Positions 11,206-25,100 of a stretch of DNA of 64,000 bases are shown here, in pieces. The DNA lies in NCBI RefSeq assembly GCF_025698545.1, contig NC_068576.1, positions 52,610,390-52,674,389 on the forward strand, given 5' to 3'. A program made the position numbers and the translations under genes. The notes beneath the pieces were generated by a model. It saw nothing but the letters and a program-made list of their open reading frames with translations, did not search any database and was not told where the DNA came from. The first letter of the stretch is position 1. Every line of letters starts with the position of its first letter. This DNA is from Gossypium raimondii. Taxonomy: Eukaryota > Streptophyta > Magnoliopsida > Malvales > Malvaceae.

Positions 11206-13480
11206 TAAATATTTTTATGATTTGCAAATAAAGTTTCATCATCTTAAGCATGTAGGCAGTTAGGTTTGAGATTTTAAATGCTCATGTTTCGTAATATGAA
11301 AATTATATACGATTAATTACTTAGTTTTTATTCAAATGAAAATTTATACATTTATATAAGGCGAGACTCAAACTTAAAATCTCAAAATTTTTAGAGTTTT
11401 AATCTTACTATTAAATCAAGGCATTTCATTTTAATGATTGGACAAATTACTTCATCATGAAATCTTTATCAATATTAGTATTTCTGTAAGTTTTTACGAG
11501 TGTATGATATGTTGATATAAATTTTTATTGTCATCAATTTGTTGAAACTTAGGAGGTTAATAATTTTCTAGTACATGACTTTTGCGTGCTTCTATACATA
11601 CATTATTTGTTTGATCTTTCATGACTTTCTTGAGAAACTCCTTGAGTTGATTTAAAGAAACATTTTAAAGTTGGTCAACAACTTTGGTTTGACCATTTCT
11701 TTGAATTTTGTTGGTAGGGGTTTGGTTGCACCAACTTATATATTTAATTGAATCTCATGAAAACGTTTTGATCACCTATTCAATTAAGTTTTGTTGCAAC
11801 AAGAAGAGTCATTTGTCTCTTTAGAAGAGTAGTCATATATTTATATTATTGTCGAGACTCTTCGCAAGTGACATCACAAATTTGATGAATTTGATGTTTG
11901 CAGAAAAGAAATGAATTGCAGAGATTATTTCACTATGCATGCTAAAAATTTGCAAATAAATTTTGAATTAAATATTTGACTTCAAAATTTTGAAGACAAG
12001 CATTAGATTATTTGAAGACAAATTTTGTTTACAAAACTTTTAAAGAAATTATGATCTCTAGATATTTATTAAATACAAAAGAATTATTTGATTCGTTTCT
12101 TTAGTGGAATCCAAATTTTGTTTTATCTTAATATTAGGTGGATGTGGTTTGTTCTAAATGTCGTGATAATTTGTTCTTATGAGATTTGGAGAGATGTTTG
12201 CTTGAGAACTTAATTCAATTTGAATTCAAGATTCTTGAGACTTTATTTTGAAAATGATTTTAGAAAGAGTTTAGATTTAAGTTTATTTAAGATTGATCTT
12301 GGATGGTTAAGTTTACTTCAAAAGTTGTCAAGACTTAACTTTAAGAGCAAATTTTATCTCTTTTGTGTTCATGCAATTGAATTGTGGGTCAGCAAAAAAT
12401 TATTTGTGTAATTTTTTTGAGATTTTTTAAAGAGCTCTTAGTATTTAATACATTATCTTCAAGGCTCAATTTTAAAAATTCGAACTTAGTTTTGAAGTTG
12501 TGAATAAATAAGATGATTTAGAGTAAACTCTTTTATAGTGGCAACTATTTAGATAAAAATTTATTATCAAATATAAACTAATCATTTGAGTGTTTTATAA
12601 AGATTAAACTCTTTTATTTATTATTTATTTATGTTAATTTAAATTAAATAGAGATGAAATAATAATTTATTACAATTAGGTATAATGACAATTTTAACTA
12701 TTAATATTTACTCTTCTTTATCACTCTCATCATAATTTTTTTAAAAGCATTTTTTAAATTTAGTGAAATTATTATTATTCATTGAAAGAAAAGTGAAGAT
12801 CCTTAAAATTTTAATGCCACTAATTTAAATGCGTTAGTGGCAATCCATGTATATTAGCAGAGTATATACAGCTTATTAAAAATTTCGAAAAAGTTGATAA
12901 ATATTAAAAAAATTTGCCTACTTAATATTTTAACACTTTATCAAATTTTTATTGAAAAAGATTAATTTAATTAATTTTTGAAAGTTGATGATGAAAGTGA
13001 AAAATAGTGAAAATGACATTAAGAACATTGTAACATTAATTTATTTTAATTTAATTAGTGATAATATAAAATATTATTATTCATTCATTAATTAGTTAAG
13101 TTAATGTAATAAAAACACAATATGCAATATCATTATTTCAACACACGATAATTTTAACTAATTTCGTGGAAAATTGTTTTTGATCAGGACGGCGGCACTT
13201 GCACCGCACGTGTAGGCCATATGGCGGTCCAATATAGATAATTTTTATTTTATTTTTGTTGAAGGTCCAGATTCGGTTATATCTTTTCGATAACCTCTTC
13301 CCAAATTCCTATTTCCCCTTTTCTGAAACCCTTTACCCAATCTCATAGCCCTAGAGATTCACGATAATCGCTAATCCTTTAAACCTCTCCAATCTCTAAT
13401 CGGGTTTCTACAAGCTTCTAATTTTCTTTTTCTTCACTATTCGGCGCATCAGAATCTCAAGCTTCGAAGTTCCGGAGTTT

Positions 13481-13567
13481 ATGTTTGAAGATCCATCCAT
13501 CGTTGGATTATTTCCTGAAGATTTATTTTTGGTCGCGTTTTTACAAGATCTGAATCGGGCGGATTGA
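13481..13567 (+). other. Upstream ORF in the PQT3-like leader (28 codons)
   Basis: An ATG at 13481 opens a 28-codon frame ending TGA at 13565-13567, well before the main ATG at 13971. A second minimal uORF (Met-Ile-stop) follows near 13627. Whether these are in the mature leader depends on the transcription start and on any leader intron, which I cannot see. Translation is possible but not shown. Confidence 0.35.
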
Positions 13568-13970
13568 TTGATTCAGAGCGATTCTTTAGTACAATAATCG
13601 GTGATCGAAGAGTTCGTGTGAATTTGATGATCTAAGAGCAAAGGGGCTTTTTTATTATTCCCTACGATTTGCCCTAAACTTCTGGTTTTGCTGAAAGATT
13701 CGATTTATTGGAACACTTCGTGGAGTTACCGTCAGAGTTGATATCTTGAAGACAAAGCGCGGGATTTTGCATCTAAGAAGGAGCGAGGAGTTTGGTTCGG
13801 TTTCTCTTAGAATAAGGAAAAAAAAAGCTTTGTACTGTTTATATTTGTTCTTTTTTCAAGTGAATATCAGGCCTAATATTGTTTTGAAGGCCAATAAATA
13901 AGTTCATATTTCCTTTTCTGTGTTTTTTAATCATTACTACAATTTTTTAAAGAGGAAAGAAACGTAAAAA

Positions 13971-16900
13971 ATGGCTGTTTATTACAAATTTAAAAGTGCA
14001 AGAGATTTTGATTCAATTTCCATGGATGGTCCGTTTATAAGTGTTGGTACTTTGAAAGAAAAAATATTTGAATCAAAGCACTTGGGCAGGGGTACGGACT
14101 TCGACCTCGTTGTCACTAATGCACAAACTAATGAAGGTTGGTCTTTGTCAATGCTTTGGATTTCTTGTTTTTCATTAAATCTAGCATAAAAATATCAGTT
14201 AGGAGTATGGCCAAATCTTCCATTCTATTGGAATTCTCCTCGGGGTCTATCTTGGCTCACTCTTTGTTTCTTGACTGGATATTAAGATTGTACTTTAGTA
14301 ATTGTATTCGTTCATGAAATAGTTTGTTTGTAGTATTTTATAGACTCGTTTTCTCTTTTCAATTTCAGAATATCTTGATGAAGCAATGTTAATCCCAAAA
14401 AACACTTCTGTATTAATTCGCCGGGTTCCTGGAAGGCCTCGCATGCCCATTGTTGCTGTTCAAGAGTACTATCTCAATCCTTTAGATGCATAACCACTCA
14501 AATATTTTAATTTTAGTGACCTTGTTAAGAAAGCAAGGATGAAAGGTTCAGTTACCTGCATGAAGTTGATGCTTTGTGTGTTCAGATTAGTTCCGACTTT
14601 TAGTGGCTACTATTGCGAGAGAACACCTGATTCTAGGTTTGCGCTTTTTTCTTCTTCACAGGCCTAAGGTGGGAAATCAGATTGAGAATGCTCAACTAGA
14701 AAAGAGTAACTTACTGGATGCTGATTCATCTGTACCCAAATATGTAAGCTTCACTTTTACATATTTTCCTTGATGAAAATTGGCTTGTCTTTGTGCTAAC
14801 GTTTTTTTGCCTTTGACAAATGTTGAGTTTATCAGAAAAGAGAAAAATATAGAACCCTAATGCGAGGCTTGTATTTTTATTTGTAGCCTGAAGACTCTGA
14901 ATGGGATGAATTTGGGAACGATTTGTATTCAATCCCTGAAACGCTGCCGGTGCAGTCAAGTAATCCACTTCTTGATGCTCCCCCTACCAATAAAGCTGAC
15001 GAGGACAGCAAGATTAAGGCTCTAATAGATACACCTGCCTTGGATTGGCAGCGGTGAGATGAGTGCAGTTTTCTTTCTTTCATTCTTTTTATTTTATTTT
15101 ATTTCTTGTATTGGTGCAATTTTCAATCTTAATTATCTCGATTTGCAGCCAAGGTGCAGATGGCTTTGGACCTGGTAGAGGCTTTGGTAGGGGTATGGGT
15201 GGAAGGATGGGCGGGCGTGGTTTTGGTGATTCTCTTATGCCCTTTTTAGCTTCATTGCATTCTTTATCATGGTGGTGGTGGTGGGGGGGGGGGTGTCTTG
15301 GTGGGTAGGGTCATGAGTTCCTGTATAGGATGTTCATTTAATGTTAAATGTGTTGGTTATTTAAGCTTAATCTTTTTCTGCTGCTTATTATTGTGGTATA
15401 AATGTGCCTTGTGCCTTTGCTTGTTAGTGATCTATGTAGGTTAACTGAAGTTGGAACTTCCACTTTTTTGGTGCAATAACATGTAACAATTTTTTGTATA
15501 AACTTGTTTCTGCTTGGAAGAGAGCCGTTCATTCTCATTTAGATCAGTAGTTTTTGAAATTTTGTGGGACATTTTATTGCTGTAACCATTCTTCTGAATA
15601 GTGTTCTGAGCTGAGATTTATTTGTTTCTCATTGAGGTCTATTAGGATTGGAGCGCAAAACACCTCCTCAGGGCTATGTTTGTCACCGTTGCAAGGTGCC
15701 TGGTATGTTGAATTTACTTTCTTTTTTTCTTTTTTTTTATTTATTTGCTTTTTGATCACTTTTTAGTGAACCTGTGGCTACTATGGAATTTGTGATGCAG
15801 GGCATTTTATTCAGCATTGCCCTACAAATGGTGATCCAAACTATGATATTAAAAGGGTGAAACCTCCAACTGGCATTCCGAAGTCAATGCTAATGGCAAC
15901 ACCAGATGGCTCATACGCATTGCCAAGTGGAGCAGTTGCAGTTTTGAAGCCCAACGAGTAACTGTTTTGTCTTATTAGTGTGGTTTTGTCTTCTGCTTGT
16001 AGGCAATTTTATTTGTCATGCTTGAAAACTAATTTTTGATTTCCAACAGGGCTGCTTTTGAGAAAGAAATTGAGGGCTTACCTTCCACTCGTTCTGTTGG
16101 TGACCTTCCACCTGAACTCCATTGCCCATTGTGCAAAGAAGTAATGAAAGATGCTGTTCTAACTAGCAAATGTTGTTTTAAGAGTTTTTGTGATAAATGT
16201 GAGTTTTGTTGCTTCATTTTCCATGCATCTTTGGTTCTTTTCCCTGTCAAATGGTTTTGTATAGGCGTGTTGAAGCTCACTTTAACAAAATGTAACTCAG
16301 GTATAAGGGACCACATTATCTCAAAGTCAATGTGCGTATGTGGGGCGACCAACATACTCGCTGATGATCTTCTGCCAAATAAGACCTTAAGAGATACAAT
16401 CAATCGTATACTGGAGTCTGGTAACAGCAGTGCTGACAATGCTGGAAGCACTTTTCAAGTTCAAGGTTCATCATTTTGATCTACTCAAATGAATTCACTT
16501 TAAAATGACTCTATGGCGTATGTTCTTTTTAATGATTTGTCCTGTCTCTCAAATTTAGATATGGAATCTGCGCGGTGTCCACAACCAAAAATTCCATCTC
16601 CTACTACATCTGCTGCATCTAAGGAAGAGCAGAAGCTAGTATCTGTAAAGGAAGAAAGTTCTTATGTGAAGGATAAAGCTAATGAGATTAAAGTAGCTAT
16701 TCCCCCACAGCAGGTCTTGGAGAAAGTAAAGACTGCTAAACTAGCTGATGCATCCGAGGCCACATTGGAGTCAATGAGTGTGAAGGAGCCTGCATCACAT
16801 GGGAGTGCCCCACTTGTGGAGGAAGAAGTGCAACAGAAGTTGGCTTCTGGAGAGGCAGGTAATTATGATTTGTTTCGTAATTTATTTGTTATGTTGGTTT

Positions 16901-19444
16901 GGCCAAGTTAAAAGACAACACTTAATAACATTGGTACTGATCTCCTTCTGGAAGTGGTGAGATTTGGGGTCAAACCTGGTTGGAAATGCTTGGTGTGGGT
17001 TATCTCATTCCATTTTGGCCTCAGTACCATACCTTTTCTTCAAAGCTTGTGGCTGGGATATATTTCTTGTGTCATTTTCTAAAGAAGTTTCCAAATGCAT
17101 CTATTAAGAACATAGATTCTTAAAAGGCACTAAATTTTTGTCATCTTTCCTGTTTCATCTAGCACTCTTGAGTTGATTTTATGTTATTTGTGTGTATTAT
17201 GGAGAGAGTAAATGTATTATTTTTTAGTGGAAATGAGGAAAATAAATGGATTGGTGGTTTAATTTTGATCCTTTGCTTCTCCAGGAAAGAAAAAGAAAAA
17301 GAAGAAGGTTCGTTTGCCAGGAAATGGTAGGTCTGCAGCCTTTATTTTGTATTTCGTGATGGTCCAAACTACATGTTAGTTTCCTAAAATCATTAGGATT
17401 ATTTCTAACCTGAATGTTATTCGTTTTCATTACAGATTTGCAATGGAAAGCCCCTCAGGATCTTGCAGCTGAGAACTATATGATGTCTATGGGTCCCTCT
17501 GCCTATAACCCTTACTGGACTGGTATGCAGCCTGGGATGGATGGATTTATGGGTCCCTATGGTGGAGCAATGCCCTATATGGGGGGCTATGGACTAAGTC
17601 CATTTGATATGCCATTTGGAGGTGTTATGCCTCCAGATGCTTTTGGTGCTCAAAATTGTATGTTTCCTCCTGTCCCACCTCTGAGGTATGTGTGATATTT
17701 GTTAAATAGCCTATGCCATTTTATAGCAGTCGTGTTTGGTGTTGCTTGAGTTTGAACATTTTTTTTTTTCAGTTCTGAAAGAGCTATTGCCTCGTATATC
17801 TTATGATTTGTTATGCAACTTGATGCCATCTAGACATCGATGTTTGAATTATTGAATTTAATGGTTTGTAGGGATCTTGCGGAGTTCGGAATGGGTATGA
17901 ATGTTGCCCCACCTATCATGAGCAGAGAGGAATTTGAGGCTCGGCAAGCTGCTTTGAGGAGGAAGCGTGAAAATGAGAGACGAAGTGAAAGGTACTGAAC
18001 ATACTTTTCTCATTCTGAACTTTCTAGGTGCACTAATTGTTCTTCAATTGGACTTCTTTCCATTGTCCTTGGAATAACTCTTAGTCATTCATGTGAGTCC
18101 TGATATCCCCTGAAAAGGGCTTCCTATAGTTGTTAAATAATATCTTTCTGTTCACAGAGATGGATTTCACATGATGAAATGGTTTACTTACTATTTCCAA
18201 AATAATTGCAGGGAGTTCTCTACTAGAGACCGGGAATTTGTTAGGGAAGTAGGCAACAGTGCTGATGTTTCGTCATTGAAGTCAAAATCTGTATGTGTTC
18301 TTTATTTTCCTAGCTTTGTTTTATTCTTGTTGTTTGTGATGCCAGGAGTTATGCTACATGATTTTTAGCAACCGATTGGCTAGGGTGCGCCTAGTTGTAG
18401 ATACCAATTTTGTTTGTCATTAAGTAAATGCGATTCAATGGTTGTTTCAATTGGCCCTTCTAATTTTTACGCTTTAAATTTTGGCTATGAACACATGGTT
18501 CCACTTAATTGATATTGAGAGGAAGAATATAAAACTTGGATCTTTCTGGCAGGCTGTTTTAACTCGGACCTACACTGCAAAGTTTTCAAATTTCTACATT
18601 TCTCGTTTTCTGAATTTTTATTCAAATAATTTCATGGCTGTTTACTCTTTACATTGGAAAATGATGAGCACATGGAGTTGGTCAGAGTCAGAGTTTAAGT
18701 GCTGTATATCTGCCAAGTGACATCAGAAGAATAAGATGGTCTGCTGATGGTGACCATTTCTATTACGTTTGTTTGTTGCAGAAGCCTATTCCACAAATGT
18801 CAGGTGGTGACTGTCGCAGCGAACCTCTACGGCATCGATCAGAGAGGACCTCCCCAGAACGTTCCTTACAGGACCATGAAGCACCTCCCCACCCTGCAAA
18901 GAGGAAAGCTGACCAGCATCATGACCTTGAACGTGATTATGACTATGATGATCGTGACCATGGTCGTGATCGTGAACGTGATTGCCATCATCATCATCAT
19001 GATCGCTCTGAGTCTTCCAAGCATGCCCTTGAACCTGCTATTAAAGCCACTTCCTCGACTGCTACTGCAGGAACTGATAAGAAGCCAAAGGCAAGTGTGT
19101 TTTCTCGCATTAGCTTTCCTGAAGAAGAAATTAGCAAGAAGAAAAGGAAGATATCTTCTGATGCACCTGCATCTTCTGGCCATCACAAGCCATCCTCCAA
19201 TGGATATGATTACAAGACATCTTCCTCTGCCAAGCCAGTTTCTGCTACAAGTAGTGGTGGCGGGAGAAAGAGCAGCAGTCGCAATGCTGTAGACTATGAG
19301 TCGAGTGATGATGATAGACATTTCAAAAGGAAACCATCGAGGTACGAGTCATCACCGCCGCCATCGGCCGAGTGGGAAGAAGAACGGAGGCACTCAAGAG
19401 GATCAAGGGAACGGGAGCGTAGCAGCTATAGTAAACATAGATAG
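13971..19444 (+). CDS. PQT3-like: PQT3/RBBP6-like E3 ubiquitin ligase (DWNN, CCHC knuckle, RING/U-box)
   Basis: Exons: 13971-14136, 14369-14465, 14662-14743, 14887-15053, 15149-15225, 15646-15702, 15801-15957, 16050-16198, 16301-16465, 16559-16858, 17285-17326, 17436-17685, 17872-17991, 18212-18290 and 18782-19444, giving 856 residues in frame. Domain order is that of RBBP6: an N-terminal ubiquitin-like DWNN domain (about 3-76, starting VYYKFKSARDFDSI), a glycine/arginine-rich linker, a CX2CX4HX4C zinc knuckle at 209-222 (CHRC...H...C), and a RING/U-box at about 293-331 (CPLC, CFKSFCDKC, CVC) followed by ADDLLPNKTLRDTINRI. Downstream are a Lys-rich nuclear-signal-like exon (17285-17326), a Met/Gly/Pro-rich exon and a C-terminal RE/RD/His-rich tail with KKKRK. 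Arabidopsis PQT3 is a ligase that negatively regulates oxidative-stress tolerance; by homology this protein is nuclear. One intron has a G-run at 15270-15302. Confidence 0.93.
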
Positions 19445-20344
19445 TATGCACTACCTTTGCACCGTTATGATACTCTTTTTAAGTCCTAATGGAGGGATTT
19501 GTGGGGAAAATGATACATTTTTTTTTGGCTTTGTACTTTGCTAGTGTCTTTAATAATTAAAAAAAAATTTCCAATTTAGTATTATACTTTTTTTTCCTTA
19601 TCGAATGCTTTATTATTATTATATATACATGTATTTGTAAATGGAAATTCTCAACCTGGACACTTTTGTTTATGAAAGGTATAAATATAAATTAATTCGT
19701 AGTACTTTGGTTCAAGCAATTTATATATATATATGTAGTTTTAAGTTTAGTGTAATCATATATATAAAATTTTAATTTTAATTCAATTCTATATAAAAGT
19801 GTAATGTAAAATTGTACTATTTGTAAAAGTTGAATTAAATTAAAATATTGTACATGCAATTTAAAAAGTACATGAATAATTTGTAAAAATTAAATCAAAT
19901 TAACATATCATATATACAATTACTTAATCCTTTGTTTTTCATCTCTATAAAGTTGTTTTTTTCATGTTTTTAATTATTTAAAATTATTTATAGAAGAAAC
20001 TAATTGAAGAAAACTCTTCTATTAAGTAAAAACATTAATTTAAATTAATTGACATTATTATTGTTACAATAACTGAAAAAATAGGGACTAAATATGCTTA
20101 ACTATGTAATAATTAATACTGTGTATTTTAAAAATTTGGAGGGCGTAGTCCATAATTTATTTGGAAGGCTCCCATGTTTATCTTTCAGGCTTGAATCATA
20201 ATAACTAAAATGAACGGCCCAGTTGAAGGTGTCCAATCAGGCTCGTTCTTTGTAATAGGTTATTTATTTGACTCTTTGCCCTAGCCTCCTTCAGCTCTGT
20301 TTCTGTAAAAGCGAAACCCTAGCCACTCTCTGCTCAACTCGCCA
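19445..20344. other. 3' UTR of PQT3-like gene and RPL15 promoter region
   Basis: 900 bases, strongly AT-rich from 19550 to 20150, with a TA-rich microsatellite near 19720-19735. The last 130 bases carry ribosomal-protein-type promoter motifs listed separately. I see no gene here. Confidence 0.6.
20216..20321 (+). promoter_or_regulatory. Site II and telo-box motifs upstream of RPL15
   Basis: GGCCCA at 20216-20221 is a site II core (TGGGCC on the other strand) and AAACCCTA at 20314-20321 is a telo-box, 24 bases before the ATG. The pair is the usual signature of plant ribosomal-protein and other growth-linked promoters, bound by TCP-class and telo-box proteins. This agrees with the gene immediately downstream. 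Confidence 0.65.
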
Positions 20345-21802
<1,458 letters not shown>

Positions 21803-22160
21803 GTTACTGTGTTCCTTTAGACTTTTTATCCTAGTTGATTTTAGAAGTCATCGTTTTGAGTTTGAAATTTTTGGAAGTTTTAAAAAACTGACGCTTTGAA
21901 TTTACATGCAATTTATTTTTGTTTTGGATGCTATGAATTTCTGAAGTTATTGCTACTTGCTTTTCAGAATAACTACTTGCACATCATTTGCCTATCTTGG
22001 GCTCTTATTTTCTGTTTAATGCCTTCTGATTTTATATCGAGTAGAATTTGTCATCGGCTGCTTTACATCCGAATTCATCGGTAACATTATATTTGGGTTC
22101 TGAGCTAATATATCGGATTACCATTTTATTCCCTTTACTGTTTAGACTAAGAGGTCAGCT
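21803..22160. other. Convergent 3' UTR space between RPL15 and MSH4
   Basis: 358 bases shared by two convergent transcription units. It is T-rich on the plus strand. No gene or repeat is supported. Overlapping 3' ends of the two mRNAs are possible. Confidence 0.6.
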
Positions 22161-25100
22161 TTAGAGTTTACCATCAATATAGTTCTCCTTGAGAAGGTGC
22201 AAGGCCTGCCGGATAGCTTCTTCCTTTTGATTTGAATACTTTAAGCATATTAGTCGTTGAGCAGCACGGTAGGCCATCATTATTTGATTATGATTCAGGC
22301 AGTTCACTTCCATCTCGTTTACTTCCTGGACATTAGACATTATTAGAATGTTGAATTAGCATTGTCTGCTATAGAGATCAACAAAAGAAGAAAACATAAG
22401 CATCAAGGGATCAGGTACATAAGATATTACTAGGACGAAGTGGCATTGCCTGCCGTAGTATGAACTGTTAGTAGGCAATCGTAGGTGATAAAGTGGTTAA
22501 CTTTGCCCTCAAAGCGTTGCTCAAAATAAATAAGATTTTCAGATCATCTTTGTTTCTAGTTGATGGAAATTACCTTCTCCGTAATCCTTGATGTTATGCT
22601 TCGAGCTGTTTCAATCACTGAACTTGGTAACCCTGCAACTTCTGCTAGTAGAAGACCATAGTGTGCTACGTGCTTAGGGCCATCATTGAGTCGGAACTGG
22701 GTAAAATCGGTGTTTCCAATCAGCAAAAGTTGCAAAACTCTTTGTTAGGGCAAAAAAGAAGATGGAAATCTCACCTTAAAGTCTAGGCGGCTGTTTCTAA
22801 TGTCAACGTAGAAGGAAAGAATTTTCACATTTGGATATATGGTAGCTAGTTTCGACAAATTCTCCATATGAGTAGCAAATATGGTATACCTAAAGATAAC
22901 AAAAGATGTACAAAAAAAGGTTTCGATTTGTGCAAGTTTGATCATTGCTACACAAAAACTAAGGAAATGGATTAAGAAAAAACGGTTACGCGTTGAGGGA
23001 TAGCAAATATTCACAGCAGCTCCATGCTATTGCCAAACCATCAGAAGAAGAAGTAGCCCTCCCAAGTTCATCCATAACAATCAAGCTCCTGTATCACGTG
23101 AGCCAATGTAATCTTTGTTACATTTCATATACCAATTTGTTAACGACCTCAAAAGATTATTACCTTTGAGAGACATTCTGCATGATGAATGCAGTCTCTT
23201 TCATCTCTGTCATAAACTGTAACAACCAAACAACGAATGAGATGGTACTTTTTATCCTTGTGGCTCATTTCTAGAAGAATCTAAATTAGACTATCCGATA
23301 CACCGTTCTATAGCATCTCGAGGAAGATGCCTAGACTTAATGCATTTTAAAACGATTTTATTTTGCCTCCACTCCTAACCAGTTGTTTTCGGCATTTGCA
23401 TTGAAACACTAGTTTTCAAGCCTGGATGATAGTTTGAAAACCTAAAGACAATTCATCAAAATATAATTAGGATTTAGGAGATACGAGCATATTATATTTC
23501 AACCTAGTAATTAATGTATTCTTATCAAGTAAACGTATTTTCTCTATATTTATAAAATTTTGAGCCATTAATATTGTTTATGTTTTATAAATTCCGTGAC
23601 ACATTTATATATTCATATTGTGTTTATGTTAAATTTTTACATCATTCTTTAATAAAATTTCCCATATAATGTCCAATTTTTTAAAAATCCCATTTGTCCA
23701 AATGTTAAACTTAAAAACTTTAATCCTGAAAGTAAATTATATGCCAGAAAATGCAAAGAATCGTATGGCGATCACATTTATAATTTTTTTACTTACTATA
23801 AGGAGCTACGCCCTTGTACAGACAAAAAAAGAAGAAGATGAAACAAGTTTCGGCCTGTTTAGATATGACATAGTAAGGACTAAAAATGAAATGAACCTAA
23901 TAACCGTTGGTCTTCAAGTTAAGTGAGTTTTCAAGTTAAACTGAATACACGGTGCAGCTTCCATTAAACACTTATTATGAACATTATCTTTGCTTTTCAT
24001 CAGGAATAAAAGCAAGATGGCACGAAAATATTGCTTAAATATTTGAGATAGCGAAGTTCAGATACTGTACCGTACTAGAGTTTGATTCAAGGTTATCCAT
24101 TGTGCCCATCCTTGTAAATATACGATCAACTACTCTAATTGTTGCGAAGTGGGCTGGAACATAGCAGCCAATCTGAGCTAGAATAATTATGAGACACACT
24201 TGTTGAAGATAAGTGCTCTTCCCGCTCCTGGTTGAAGAAAATAGATAGTTTAAAACTTTGAACTAATGCAAAGAATTATCTATTTTACTATATTATGGTA
24301 GCATAACAATCAGAAGTTCAAAAACTTATTGATCATGTTTAGGTAAAGTAATGACATAATGTGCAAAGACCTGAGGCGGCCACCTAAGGCTAAAGCGAAC
24401 TGCAATCAGAATCATGAGAGTCGGTCCAAACTCAACGATAAGAAAACAATTATAAGGCAAAAAATTCTGCAGTCCCAGTCATCAGTTGAAGTTAAAAAGC
24501 AAGTAAATGTTTTTTCTTTTATGTACATAATATCTATGTAGATAGAAAGGGCTACAATGAAAACAAAAAAGGGTAGCCACAATGACTTAAAACTCTTAAC
24601 AAGGCAGTTTCCATGAAAGAGCTCCTTACATGTTTGGTCCCATTACAATCACCATATTTGATGCTTCAGAAATAAAGATGCTGTTGGGCTGCAACCAAAA
24701 ACATTAAAAATCTTAATGGTACCAAAGAACTTTAAGAAGAATCCACGACATACCACGAAATCGCTGTGTATGCTTTCTAGGATGGGGTGTCTTCCAGCGT
24801 CAATTGCTAGAGGGCCATTATCTGCTAGCAACTAATCACAATTAAATTTACCCTAATCAAACCTGGAACATGAAAAGAATACATGTTACAAATTGGAAAA
24901 TAAAAGTACCAGTAAATTCTGGCCGAGTATATCGGTCAACAGGCTTGGTTGATATTGTATGAGCAAACGAATTCACAATCATATCTAAGAGGCACAGGAC
25001 TTCAGCAAGAAGTGTGAACATTGGGATGTCCTCCCTTATGGCATCAACTAGGGCTACAAATCGCATAAAGTTAACATAAGAATGAATGAAACAATTAAAA

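Larger units (their letters stand above)
10057..13970. other. Intergenic spacer with MITE and PQT3-like leader
   Basis: About 3.9 kb. The first part is the 3' UTR of the AIM24-like gene (including a C-run near 10092). A Mutator-type MITE is at 10845-11205. 11215-13180 is AT-rich with no supported gene. From about 13250 composition changes to a CT-rich leader of the PQT3-like gene, which carries upstream ATGs (see 13481-13567). Confidence 0.6.

Noticed and set aside
16029-16451. Antisense ORF of 140 codons
   Set aside because: Reverse-strand shadow of the RING-encoding exons of the PQT3-like gene.
18747-19292. 181-codon plus-strand ORF and 151-codon minus-strand ORF at the PQT3-like 3' end
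   Set aside because: They are alternative frames of the last PQT3-like exon, whose frame continues in phase from the exon before and has the expected RE/RD-rich tail.
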